Assembly: GCA_023413185.1 (NCBI GenBank)
Contig: JAEZQD010000091.1
Location: forward strand, 1-13,133
Source: Bacillota bacterium
GTDB lineage: Bacteria; Bacillota; Clostridia; Oscillospirales; Ruminococcaceae
DNA length: 13,133 bases
Direction of reading: 5' to 3'
The notes under the pieces were generated by a model that was not told the origin of the DNA, did no database searches, and saw nothing but the letters and a program-made list of their open reading frames with translations. The translations under genes and the position numbers were made by a program. Below, in pieces: positions 1-6,984 of this stretch; position 1 is the stretch's first letter, and each line of letters begins with the position of its first letter.

Positions 1-1441
1 AGCCCAGAACCTGTGTAACGGTAATGCCGCTTACGCCAATGGCGTTGAGCGCGCTCTTGAGTGATTCGAACTTGCTCTGGTTCATGAGGATAACAACGTT
101 TGTCATCTTCACGCCCTCATGAGCGGTACCCTTTACAACACGAACGGGAACTGCCTGCTCCACAGAAGCGGCGGGGGTAATCTCGGTAACCTCAAACGCC
201 TCGCCGGCAACGTTGGGAACAAAGTCGGCATATGCGCTGACAAGACCATGCTCGTGGATGTCAAGACCCTCGATCTCCTCCTGCTTGGAGACACGCAGAC
301 CGATGGTCGCCTTGATGATATAGAACACAATGGTCATGGTAACAACAACCCAAAGGATTACCGCACCAACACCAAGTGCCTGAACGCCCAGCAGCTTAAA
401 GCCGCCGCCGTAGAACACACCGCCGTCAACAGCGAACAATCCTACTAAGATGGTACCCATTGCGCCGCACACGCCGTGTACGCTGATGGCGCCAACCGGG
501 TCGTCAATTTTGAGTACCTTGTCAAACAGCTCCACCGCAAGTACGATAACAATACCAGAGATGACGCCGATGATTGCCGCGCCTTCCGGCGATACCGCCG
601 CGCAGCCTGCCGTAATGGCAACCAGACCGGCAAGTGCGCCGTTGAGGGTCATGGATACGTCGGGCTTCTTGTAGCGAATCCAGGTGAATATCATGGTAAC
701 GCACGCAGCAATCGCCGCAGCGAGGTTGGTGTTAACAAAGATCTTGCTCATCAGGGTAAGGGTTTCGTCGCCGGTAGCCGATACGGTAGAAGCACCGTTA
801 AAGCCGAACCAGCACATCCAAAGGATGAATACGCCCAGTGCGCCGAGTGTGAGGCTGTGCCCGGGTATCGCCTTGGGCTTGCCGTCCTTGCCATACTTGC
901 CGATACGGGGTCCGAGAATCTTAGCGCCGACAAGCGCCGCAACACCACCGACCATATGTACCGCAGTAGAACCAGCGAAGTCAACAAAGCCGAGTTGTGC
1001 CAGCCAGCCGCCGCCCCAGATCCAGTGACCGGAAATCGGGTAGATTACTGCGCTGATGATAAGGCTGTAGAAGCAATAGGAGATGAACTTGGTGCGCTCT
1101 GCCATAGCACCGGAAACGATGGTCGCCGCCGTTGCGCAGAACACGGTCTGGAAAATTAAAAATGCCCACGATGGGTAGGAACCCGAATAGTCCCCGCGGG
1201 AGAACAGATCAATTGCACCGAAAAACCCGTTGCCGGAACCGAACATGATACCGAATCCGATAATCCAGTAAACAGTCGCGCCGAGGGCAAAGTCCATCAG
1301 GTTCTTCATAATGATGTTTCCTGCGTTTTTTGCTCTGGTAAAGCCGGTCTCCACCATCGCAAAGCCTGCCTGCATAAAGAATACCAGAACAGCGCCGAGC
1401 AATACCCATATGGTATCGACGGATGAGAATACCCCAGTCAT
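1..1441 (-). CDS. amt: Ammonium transporter with C-terminal P-II domain, partial (3' end off window)
   Basis: This is an Amt/Mep/Rh-family ammonium channel of the cytoplasmic membrane. The frame is open from the ATG at 1441 to the left edge, 480 codons, with no stop. A strong GAGGAGG ribosome site lies 8 nt upstream. Family hallmarks are visible: FCATAATIVSGAMAER from residue 101, the pore histidines His162 (in STAVHMVGG) and His322 (in ISVHGVCG), and W-F-G-F-N near residue 212. After the last membrane segment and a linker of about 75 residues, residues 446-480 read MTNVVILMNQSKFESLKSAL and on to ITVTQVLG. This matches the start of P-II (GlnB/GlnK) proteins, so Amt and its regulator appear fused. 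The P-II T-loop lies outside the window. It is downstream of GSIII on the same strand, 301 bp away. The family call is very secure. The fusion is a strong reading of a partial domain. Confidence 0.93.
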   Translation of the reverse strand, partial: MTGVFSSVDTIWVLLGAVLVFFMQAGFAMVETGFTRAKNAGNIIMKNLMDFALGATVYWIIGFGIMFGSGNGFFGAIDLFSRGDYSGSYPSWAFLIFQTVFCATAATIVSGAMAERTKFISYCFYSLIISAVIYPISGHWIWGGGWLAQLGFVDFAGSTAVHMVGGVAALVGAKILGPRIGKYGKDGKPKAIPGHSLTLGALGVFILWMCWFGFNGASTVSATGDETLTLMSKIFVNTNLAAAIAACVTMIFTWIRYKKPDVSMTLNGALAGLVAITAGCAAVSPEGAAIIGVISGIVIVLAVELFDKVLKIDDPVGAISVHGVCGAMGTILVGLFAVDGGVFYGGGFKLLGVQALGVGAVILWVVVTMTIVFYIIKATIGLRVSKQEEIEGLDIHEHGLVSAYADFVPNVAGEAFEVTEITPAASVEQAVPVRVVKGTAHEGVKMTNVVILMNQSKFESLKSALNAIGVSGITVTQVLG

Positions 1442-1513
1442 AAAATTACTCCTCCTCATATACATTCATTCTTCCGGCTTTCCCGCTTAAAAAGCATAGG
1501 AGCGCCGGGACTA

Positions 1514-1549
1514 TTTTAACGCCTTCTTATCCCCCGAAGGACGCTAAAA
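1514..1549 (-). other. Stem-loop in the amt leader
   Basis: On the minus strand the arms TTTTAGCG-T-CCTTC and GAAGG-CGTTAAAA pair over 13 positions, with one G-U pair and one bulged T, around a 9-nt loop. It lies about 70 nt upstream of the amt start. No U-tract follows, so it is not a standard terminator. It may be a regulatory hairpin or simply a stable leader structure. Confidence 0.4.
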
Positions 1550-1654
1550 GCTTGTGCTAGAAACCTTGCGACAAAAGGGGGTCCATTCCTTAAACAAAAC
1601 CGCCCATCTGCATATGCCTAGTATTTTGCCGGATATCGTAGGTTATTGTCTTAT

Positions 1655-1719
1655 GACCGTACAGCCATGGCGTCCCCCCCCCTGGGGGGGAGAAGCACCA
1701 TGTCCCCTGCTGTAAGGTC
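1655..1719. repeat. 65-bp imperfect palindrome with C9-T-G7 core
   Basis: Nested inverted arms GACC/GGTC, ACAGC/GCTGT and CATGG/CCATG surround a core of nine C, one T and seven G on the plus strand. The near-identical sequences GTCTTATGAC (about 1648-1657) and GTCTTTATGAC (about 1717-1727) flank it in direct orientation. It begins 24 bp after the GSIII stop codon and may end or process that transcript, but no T-tract follows on either strand. A small mobile palindrome is the alternative. Confidence 0.5.
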
Positions 1720-1742
1720 TTTATGACACGGATTATTACGAA

Positions 1743-3836
1743 TTAAGCGTAAAACAACAGATCGCCGTAGGTCGGGAACGGCCAGTACTTCTTGGCGGTG
1801 ATGCTCTCGAGCTCGTCGGCAACCGCGCGCAGCTCGCTCATTGCGGTAATGACCTCGCTCTTGCAGTAGCCAGACAGCTCAAAGATGGTCTCCTCGTGGT
1901 TCTTCATCTCAAGCAGTACGGCGTCTAGCGCCTCAATCTTGTTGTACAGGCAGCTTGCAAGACCCGAAAGCTTGGTTACCAGCTTCTCTTCCATCTCGCA
2001 GCTGATGGCGGAGCTAAGACCCTTCTTGGCAACGGCGGCGGTGCTAATCTCGTCGATATAGCTAATCACCGCGGGCAGGATATCCTTCTTGGCGATATCG
2101 AGTGTGGCCAGTGCCTCGATGTTGATGGTCTTGCAGTACGCCTCTAGGTTAATCTCGCAGCGGGAGTGCATCTCGGTCTCGGTGAACACCCCGTGGGAGG
2201 TAAACAGCTTAATGCTCTTTTCGGTGATGAAGTAGGGCATTGCCTCGGGTGTGGTTTTTAGGTTCATCAGCCCTCTCTTTTCGGCCTCCACAACCCATTC
2301 CTCAGAATAGTTGTTGCCGTTGAAGATGATGCGTCTGTGCTTTTTCAGGGTCTCCTTCACCAGCTCGTTTAAGGCGACGTTAAAGTCAGGCGCCTTTTCC
2401 AGTATATCGGCAAACTGCTTGAGTGCCTCGGCAACCACGGTGTTGAGCACCACGTTGGGTCCCGAGATAGACAGCGACGAGCCCAAAGAGCGGAACTCGA
2501 ACTTATTGCCGGTAAACGCAAAGGGCGAGGTACGGTTGCGGTCGGTGTTGTCTTTCGGAATACTGGGCAGTACGCTTACGCCAATACGCATCTGCTCCTG
2601 TGCCTTCTGGTCGTAGGCGGTGCCGTCCACAATCGCGTCGAGGATAGCGGCAAGCTCGGTGCCCACAAACGCGGAGATGATGGCGGGGGGTGCTTCGTTT
2701 GCGCCCAAACGATGGTCGTTTCCGGCGCTCGCGACCGCCAGTCTCAGCAGCTCCTGATACTCGTCAACCGCCTTAAGCACCGCGGTGAGGAACAGGATGA
2801 ACTGCGCGTTATCCTTGGGCGAATCGCCCGGCTCCAGCAGGTTCATGCCGGTATCGGTGGAGATGGACCAGTTGTTGTGCTTGCCTGAGCCGTTAACGCC
2901 CGCAAAGGGCTTCTCGTGCAAGAGGCAAACCAGACCGTGGCGAAGGGCAACCTTCTTCATCGTCTCCATAGTAAGCTGGTTGTGGTCGGTGGCGAGGTTG
3001 GTGGTTGTAAAGATGGGTGCCAGCTCGTGCTGTGCGGGGGCAACCTCGTTGTGCTCTGTTTTTGCAAGCACGCCCAGCTTCCAAAGCTCCTCGTCAAGCT
3101 CCTTCATAAACGCCGCAACGCGGGGACGAATGGCGCCGAAGTAATGGTCCTCCAGCTCCTGACCCTTGGGCGGCTTTGCGCCGAACAGGGTTCTGCCGGT
3201 GTAGATTAAATCCTTGCGCTTCTCGTACATCCCTTGGTCGATTAGGAAGTACTCCTGCTCGGGGCCTACGGTGGTGTTCACGTGGCTTACCTCGGTGCGT
3301 CCAAACAGCTTAAGCACACGAAGTGCCTGCTTGTTAATGGCCTCCATCGAGCGCAAAAGCGGGGTTTTCTTATCCAGCGCCTCTCCGCCGTAAGAGCAGA
3401 ACGCGGTGGGTATGCACAGTGTGCCGTCCTTGATAAACGCGTAAGAGGTGGGGTCCCATGCGGTGTAGCCGCGTGCCTCAAAGGTGGCGCGCAGTCCGCC
3501 GGAGGGGAAGCTCGATGCATCCGGCTCGCCCTTAATCAGCTCTTTGCCGGAGAACTCCATAATCACCTTACCGTCGCCGGCGGGGGAGATAAAGCTGTCG
3601 TGCTTCTCGGCGGTGATGCCGGTCATGGGCTGGAACCAGTGGGTAAAGTGGGTGACGCCCTTTTCTAGTGCCCAGTCCTTCATTGCGGTTGCCACTACGT
3701 TTGCCACACACAGGTCCAGCGGCTCATCCTTTTTAATCGCGGATAGCAACGCCTTGTATGTGTCCTTAGGAAGCCTCTCCCGCATTACCTTTTCGCCAAA
3801 CACCATGCTGCCAAACAGTTCCGGTACTTTGCTCAT
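1743..3836 (-). CDS. glnN: Glutamine synthetase type III
   Basis: This enzyme catalyses ATP-dependent amidation of glutamate with ammonium in the cytoplasm. At 697 residues it has the usual length for GSIII, well above type I (about 440-470). GSIII signatures are present in order: MVFGEKVMRERLP near the N-terminus, EPDASSFPSGGLRATFEARG, GPEQEYFLI (metal-binding glutamates), KTEHNEVAPAQHELAPIF, NGSGKHNNWSIS (active-site histidine region) and NRTSPFAFTGNKFEFRSLG. The ATG at 3836 has a GAGGG ribosome site about 9 nt upstream and begins with the expected family N-terminus. It is transcribed away from the glutamate synthase operon, from a consensus promoter with a leader terminator at 3914-3945. 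This suggests control after initiation. GSIII is common in Bacteroidetes, cyanobacteria and anaerobic Firmicutes. Identification is secure. Confidence 0.97.
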   Translation of the reverse strand: MSKVPELFGSMVFGEKVMRERLPKDTYKALLSAIKKDEPLDLCVANVVATAMKDWALEKGVTHFTHWFQPMTGITAEKHDSFISPAGDGKVIMEFSGKELIKGEPDASSFPSGGLRATFEARGYTAWDPTSYAFIKDGTLCIPTAFCSYGGEALDKKTPLLRSMEAINKQALRVLKLFGRTEVSHVNTTVGPEQEYFLIDQGMYEKRKDLIYTGRTLFGAKPPKGQELEDHYFGAIRPRVAAFMKELDEELWKLGVLAKTEHNEVAPAQHELAPIFTTTNLATDHNQLTMETMKKVALRHGLVCLLHEKPFAGVNGSGKHNNWSISTDTGMNLLEPGDSPKDNAQFILFLTAVLKAVDEYQELLRLAVASAGNDHRLGANEAPPAIISAFVGTELAAILDAIVDGTAYDQKAQEQMRIGVSVLPSIPKDNTDRNRTSPFAFTGNKFEFRSLGSSLSISGPNVVLNTVVAEALKQFADILEKAPDFNVALNELVKETLKKHRRIIFNGNNYSEEWVVEAEKRGLMNLKTTPEAMPYFITEKSIKLFTSHGVFTETEMHSRCEINLEAYCKTINIEALATLDIAKKDILPAVISYIDEISTAAVAKKGLSSAISCEMEEKLVTKLSGLASCLYNKIEALDAVLLEMKNHEETIFELSGYCKSEVITAMSELRAVADELESITAKKYWPFPTYGDLLFYA

Positions 3837-3898
3837 ACGATAAATCCCTCACATTCACAATAATCTGAACTTTTGTTTTATCGGTTCTATCCCTGAAC

Positions 3899-3945
3899 GA
3901 AAAAACAACAAAAAAGGCACTGCGGGTTGATACCCACAGCGCCTT
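3899..3945 (-). terminator. Leader terminator/attenuator of GSIII
   Basis: On the minus strand a 14-bp stem (AAGGCGCTGTGGGT with ACCCGCAGTGCCTT, two G-U pairs) closes an ATCA loop and is followed by TTTTTTGTTG and further T residues. It starts only about 11 nt into the predicted transcript and about 80 nt before the GSIII start. Any full-length mRNA must therefore read through it. Its 5' arm overlaps the small hairpin at 3937-3950, so the two structures exclude each other. Confidence 0.82.
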
Positions 3946-3950
3946 CGCTG
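3937..3950 (-). promoter_or_regulatory. Candidate ANTAR-type antiterminator hairpin, GSIII leader
   Basis: On the minus strand CAGC-[GAAGGC]-GCTG forms a 4-bp stem with a six-base loop, or a 5-bp stem with an AAGG tetraloop. It begins about 6 nt from the predicted 5' end and shares nine bases with the terminator stem. The loop is one base away from the AAAGGC and AAAGGT loops in the glnA and glutamate synthase leaders. Known ANTAR targets prefer A at loop position 1 and G at position 4. Here position 1 is G, so this site is the weakest match of the three. I do not see a clear second hairpin. Confidence 0.45.
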
Positions 3951-3962
3951 CTTGATACGATT

Positions 3963-3991
3963 AGTATATACCAGCATGAAACATTTGTCAA
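3963..3991 (-). promoter_or_regulatory. Sigma-70 promoter of GSIII
   Basis: On the minus strand TTGACA (3991-3986), a 17-bp spacer and TATACT (3968-3963) form a near-perfect housekeeping promoter. An A/T-rich run with CTTTTTTAAAAAAAG lies just upstream of the -35 box and could act as an UP element. Initiation is predicted near 3956, immediately before the leader hairpins. Confidence 0.85.
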
Positions 3992-4022
3992 CAGCTTTTT
4001 TAAAAAAAGTTTTTGCATAGAT

Positions 4023-4085
4023 TGCAGGACACCCCGGCACTTCCTGCATATTATATACAACAAGCTACACAGATGTTGGCTTGTT
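4023..4085. promoter_or_regulatory. Two inverted repeats between the divergent promoters (possible operators)
   Basis: TGCAGGA (4023-4029) and TCCTGCA (4042-4048) form a perfect 7-bp inverted repeat with a 12-bp spacer. AACAAGC (4059-4065) and GCTTGTT (4079-4085) form another with a 13-bp spacer. Both lie upstream of both promoters and outside either transcript. They could bind a regulator of the divergent pair, but I do not recognise the motifs. Confidence 0.3.
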
Positions 4086-4138
4086 TTAAGGTAACTATAT
4101 AATATATGCAACAGCCAAATATTTTTCTTTCAAAATCA

Positions 4139-4166
4139 TTGACATTTCTTCGTGTATCAGTATAAT
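4139..4166 (+). promoter_or_regulatory. Sigma-70 promoter of the glutamate synthase operon
   Basis: TTGACA (4139-4144), a 16-bp spacer and TATAAT (4161-4166) match the consensus at all twelve positions. Initiation is predicted near A4173. This leaves a leader of about 205 nt that begins directly with the hairpin and terminator below. Confidence 0.87.
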
Positions 4167-4175
4167 AAAGTCAAT

Positions 4176-4189
4176 GAACAAAGGTGTTC
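4176..4189 (+). promoter_or_regulatory. Candidate ANTAR-type antiterminator hairpin, glutamate synthase leader
   Basis: GAAC-[AAAGGT]-GTTC is a perfect 4-bp stem with a six-base loop carrying A at position 1 and G at position 4, the arrangement known for ANTAR-bound RNA. A weaker second hairpin, GCA-[TATAGG]-TGC, follows directly (4190-4201). Both consume the 5' arm of the terminator at 4180-4234, so their formation would prevent termination. An ANTAR protein is encoded at the end of this gene cluster. The structure is seen in the sequence. The function is inferred. Confidence 0.55.
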
Positions 4190-4242
4190 GCATATAGGTG
4201 CAGGGTTTTCCTGTGCCTATTTGCGACCACCTTTTTGTTTTT
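4180..4242 (+). terminator. Leader terminator/attenuator of the glutamate synthase operon
   Basis: A three-part stem (AAAGGTG/CACCTTT, TCGCA/TGCGA, TAGGTGCAGG/CCTGTGCCTA) with small internal loops closes a 5-nt GTTTT loop. It is followed by TTGTTTTT to 4242. It begins about 7 nt after the predicted start of transcription and about 140 nt before the first gene. It therefore acts as an attenuator, or else it ends a small RNA of about 65-70 nt made from this promoter. Confidence 0.82.
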
Positions 4243-4378
4243 ACCCCGTATGGTATCGGGCTTACAGGGATAATTGCATAGCACCGTACCCTTATCATCC
4301 GCCAACGGGATGATGGTGACGTACCGGCAGCAGGGAAAGCGCTTTATAATGTATGTTGGAGAAAAGAGAGAGTACTAG
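4243..4378 (+). other. Distal leader of the glutamate synthase operon
   Basis: This stretch has no gene. It contains a 7-bp hairpin, ATCATCC/GGATGAT with a GCCAACG loop, at about 4294-4314. It also holds AGCAGGGAAAGCGCT (4329-4343), which matches 13 of 15 bases of AGCAGCGAAGGCGCT in the GSIII leader (3952-3938). A GGAG at 4358-4361 is 17 nt from the start codon, further than usual, with an AGAGAG run nearer. Translation initiation may be weak or structure-dependent. Confidence 0.4.
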
Positions 4379-5479
4379 ATGCAAAGACTACCACTCGAAG
4401 GCGAGGTTCGCATCCCGTCGGGGTGTGCGATCTCGGGTATGATATCAAAAAGCGGCAAGCGGCGCAGCGGCAGCGACATCATTCGCTCGATTGCGACGAT
4501 GCACGACCGTTCCAACGGTCTGGGCGGCGGTTTTGCGGCATACGGCATCTACCCGCAGTACAAAGAGCTGTATGCGTTCCACCTGTTTTACCAGACCCCC
4601 CGCGCAAAGGAGGAGTGCGAACAGTATATGCTCGCGCACTTTGAGGTTGCGCAGGCGGAGGAGATACCCACGCGCAAGCACCCGAACATCACCGCAAAGC
4701 CGGATATCATGCGCTACTTTTTGTCGCCAAAGCCCCTTGCGCTTGCGGCAAGCCAGCTGGACGAAAAGGAATACACCGCGCGCGTTGTCATACATATTAA
4801 TACGGTGATAGAAGGCGCGTTTGTATTCTCGAGCGGCAAGAACATGGGCGTGTTCAAGGCGGTCGGCTTCCCCGAGGATGTGGGCGAGTTTTACTGCTTA
4901 GAGCAGTACGAGGCGTATTCGTGGACAGCCCACGGCCGGTACCCCACAAACACCCCGGGCTGGTGGGGCGGCGCGCACCCCTTTGCGCTGCTGGACTACA
5001 CCATCGTACACAACGGCGAGATCTCGTCCTACGACGCAAACCGCCGCACCATAGAGATGTACGGCTACAAGTGCGACCTGCTCACCGACACCGAGGCGAT
5101 TACCTACATCTTCGACTACCTTGTGCGCAAGCTGGGGCTTACCTTAGAGGAGGCCGCAAGCGTGGTAGCCGCCCCATTCTGGAGCGAGATAGACCGCATG
5201 CCTTCCGAGGAAAAGGCACGCCTTACTTACCTGCGCAACGCGTTTTCGAGCCTGCTCATCACAGGACCGTTCTCGATTCTGCTCGGGTTCGAGGGCGGGC
5301 TGATGGCACTCAACGACCGCCTAAAGCTGCGCTCCATGGTCGTGGGCGAGGCGGGCGACACCGTGTACATCGCAAGCGAAGAATGCGCAATCCGCGCCAT
5401 TGAGCCGAATGTAAGCAGGGTATGGGCGCCCAAGGGCGGCCAGCCCGTAATCGTAACACTGGATGGAGGTGTGCGCTAA
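4379..5479 (+). CDS. Glutamate synthase, class-II glutamine amidotransferase subunit (GltB1-like)
   Basis: This protein releases ammonia from glutamine for the FMN-containing partner encoded next. It has 366 residues and corresponds to the N-terminal domain of large bacterial GltB. Cys16 (in IPSGCAISGM) is the likely nucleophile. Class-II amidotransferases need it at the mature N-terminus, so a 15-residue propeptide would have to be removed. Other family features are NGLGGGFAAYG (about 46-56), GRYPTNTPGWWGG (about 183-195), HPF and HNGE (His211), then TDTEAITYIFDYL. An in-frame TAG directly precedes the ATG, fixing the start within this frame. The stop overlaps the next start in TAATG, which implies translational coupling. 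As a stand-alone subunit it resembles those of archaea, Thermotogae and Clostridia rather than the fused E. coli form. Confidence 0.92.
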   Translation: MQRLPLEGEVRIPSGCAISGMISKSGKRRSGSDIIRSIATMHDRSNGLGGGFAAYGIYPQYKELYAFHLFYQTPRAKEECEQYMLAHFEVAQAEEIPTRKHPNITAKPDIMRYFLSPKPLALAASQLDEKEYTARVVIHINTVIEGAFVFSSGKNMGVFKAVGFPEDVGEFYCLEQYEAYSWTAHGRYPTNTPGWWGGAHPFALLDYTIVHNGEISSYDANRRTIEMYGYKCDLLTDTEAITYIFDYLVRKLGLTLEEAASVVAAPFWSEIDRMPSEEKARLTYLRNAFSSLLITGPFSILLGFEGGLMALNDRLKLRSMVVGEAGDTVYIASEECAIRAIEPNVSRVWAPKGGQPVIVTLDGGVR

Positions 5480-6984
5480 TGGCTGTAAATTTTAACAACC
5501 CCGAATACGAGGTAATCCGCAACTTTGACCGCTGCATCACCTGCCGCGTGTGCGAACGCCAGTGCGCCAACGAGGTACACAGCTACGACGAAGAAACCCA
5601 CCGCATGAAGGCGGACGAGATGCTGTGCGTCAACTGCCACCGCTGTGTGTCGCTGTGCCCCACCCGCGCACTTAAGATAGTAAAGACCGACAACACCTTT
5701 AAAGAGAACGCCAACTGGTCAAACCAAACCATCGCCGAGCTGTACCGCCAGGCGGAGACCGGCGGCGTGCTGCTGTCCTCCATGGGAACCCCCAAGGACT
5801 ACCCGGTGTACTGGGATAAGATGCTCATCAACGCCTCGCAGGTGACAAACCCCTCTATCGACCCGCTGCGCGAGCCGATGGAAACGCGGGTGTATCTGGG
5901 CAAAAAGCCGGGCAAGATTGCCCGTGACGAGAACGGCAACATCGTAAACAACCTCACCCCGCAGCTTGAGCTTGCCACCCCCGTGATGTTCTCGGCGATG
6001 AGCTACGGCTCCATCAGCTACAACGCGCACGAAAGCCTTGCCCGCGCCGCCGAGGAGCTGGGTATCATGTACAACACCGGCGAGGGCGGACTACACAAGG
6101 ACTTTTACCGCTATGGAGCTAACACCATCGTGCAGGTGGCGTCGGGACGCTTTGGTGTGTACAAGGATTACTTAGAGGCGGGCGCCGCCATCGAGATTAA
6201 GATGGGGCAGGGCGCAAAGCCCGGCATCGGCGGGCATCTGCCCGGCACCAAGATTGTGGGTGATATCTCCCAAACCCGCATGATCCCCGAGGGCTCGGAC
6301 GCCATCAGCCCCGCGCCCCATCACGACATCTACTCGATTGAGGACCTGCGTCAGCTGGTCTACTCGCTTAAAGAAGCAACCGCGCACAAAAAGCCGGTTA
6401 TTGTAAAGATTGCCGCGGTGCACAATGTCGCCGCCATTGCAAGCGGCATTGCCCGCAGCGGCGCGGATATCCTCGTCATCGACGGCTTCCGCGGCGGCAC
6501 GGGCGCGGCACCCACCCGCATCCGCGACAACGTGGGTATCCCCATTGAGCTTGCGCTTGCCAGTGTGGACGAGCGCCTGCGTCAGGAGGGCATCCGCGAC
6601 GATATCTCGGTGGTGGTGGGCGGCTCCATCCGCTCGAGCGCCGACATCGTCAAGGCGGTGGCACTCGGCGCGGACGCGGTGTACATCGCAACCGGCGCAC
6701 TGCTTGCCCTAGGCTGCCACCTCTGCCGCAGCTGCCAAACGGGCAAATGCAACTGGGGCATTGCCACCCAGCGCCCCGAGCTGGTGCGCCGCCTAAACCC
6801 CGATCTTGGCTACAAACGCCTGGTTAACCTCATCACCGCGTGGGACCACGAGATCAAAGAGATGATGGGCGGCATGGGCATTAATTCGCTCGAATCATTA
6901 AGAGGCAACCGCCTGATGCTAAGAGGCGTGGGACTTAACGCCAAGGAGCTAGAAATCCTAGGCATCATGCACGCCGGAGAATAG
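5479..6984 (+). CDS. Glutamate synthase core subunit: ferredoxin plus FMN-binding domains (GltB2-like)
   Basis: This is the catalytic centre of glutamate synthase, where ammonia and 2-oxoglutarate form 2-iminoglutarate, which FMN reduces to glutamate. It has 501 residues. Two 4Fe-4S motifs open the protein: Cys19, 22, 25, 29 and Cys50, 53, 56, 60. A TIM-barrel FMN domain follows with MFSAMSYGSIS, YNTGEGG, KMGQGAKPGIGGHLPG, SPAPHHDIYSIEDL, VIDGFRGGTGAAP and VVVGGSIRSSADIVKA. The cluster motif near the end has Cys413, 416, 419 and 424. The pattern Cys413-X5-Cys419-X4-Cys424 fits the 3Fe-4S site of GltB, and Cys416 is extra. The ATG at 5479 overlaps the previous stop and has GGAGG about 9 nt upstream. 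It lacks the amidotransferase and GXGXG domains, which are separate neighbouring genes. Confidence 0.95.
   Translation: MAVNFNNPEYEVIRNFDRCITCRVCERQCANEVHSYDEETHRMKADEMLCVNCHRCVSLCPTRALKIVKTDNTFKENANWSNQTIAELYRQAETGGVLLSSMGTPKDYPVYWDKMLINASQVTNPSIDPLREPMETRVYLGKKPGKIARDENGNIVNNLTPQLELATPVMFSAMSYGSISYNAHESLARAAEELGIMYNTGEGGLHKDFYRYGANTIVQVASGRFGVYKDYLEAGAAIEIKMGQGAKPGIGGHLPGTKIVGDISQTRMIPEGSDAISPAPHHDIYSIEDLRQLVYSLKEATAHKKPVIVKIAAVHNVAAIASGIARSGADILVIDGFRGGTGAAPTRIRDNVGIPIELALASVDERLRQEGIRDDISVVVGGSIRSSADIVKAVALGADAVYIATGALLALGCHLCRSCQTGKCNWGIATQRPELVRRLNPDLGYKRLVNLITAWDHEIKEMMGGMGINSLESLRGNRLMLRGVGLNAKELEILGIMHAGE

Larger units (their letters stand above)
1442..1742 (-). other. Leader / intergenic region between GSIII and amt
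   Basis: This 301-bp stretch has no credible gene. On the minus strand it holds, in order from GSIII to amt, the long palindrome at 1655-1719, a hairpin at 1514-1549 and the amt ribosome site at about 1450-1456. I could not find a convincing sigma-70 or sigma-54 promoter, so amt may be read through from GSIII or use a weak promoter. A GAAGGCG heptamer in the 3' arm of the 1514-1549 hairpin resembles the loop sequence found in the GSIII and glutamate synthase leaders, but its 4-bp stem is not preserved. Confidence 0.5.

Noticed and set aside
476..1159. Long plus-strand open frame of 227 codons opposite the ammonium transporter
   Set aside because: It is antisense to a clearly conserved membrane protein, has no recognisable domain and reflects codon bias of the real gene.
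1560..1600. Possible sigma-54 promoter for amt on the minus strand (TGGACCCCCTTTTGTC)
   Set aside because: The GG is present, but the -12 element reads TTGTC rather than TTGC, and no sigma-54 activator gene is nearby.
4345..4350. TATAAT just upstream of the amidotransferase gene as a second promoter
   Set aside because: No -35-like hexamer lies 16-18 bp upstream, and the box is very close to the start codon and ribosome site.
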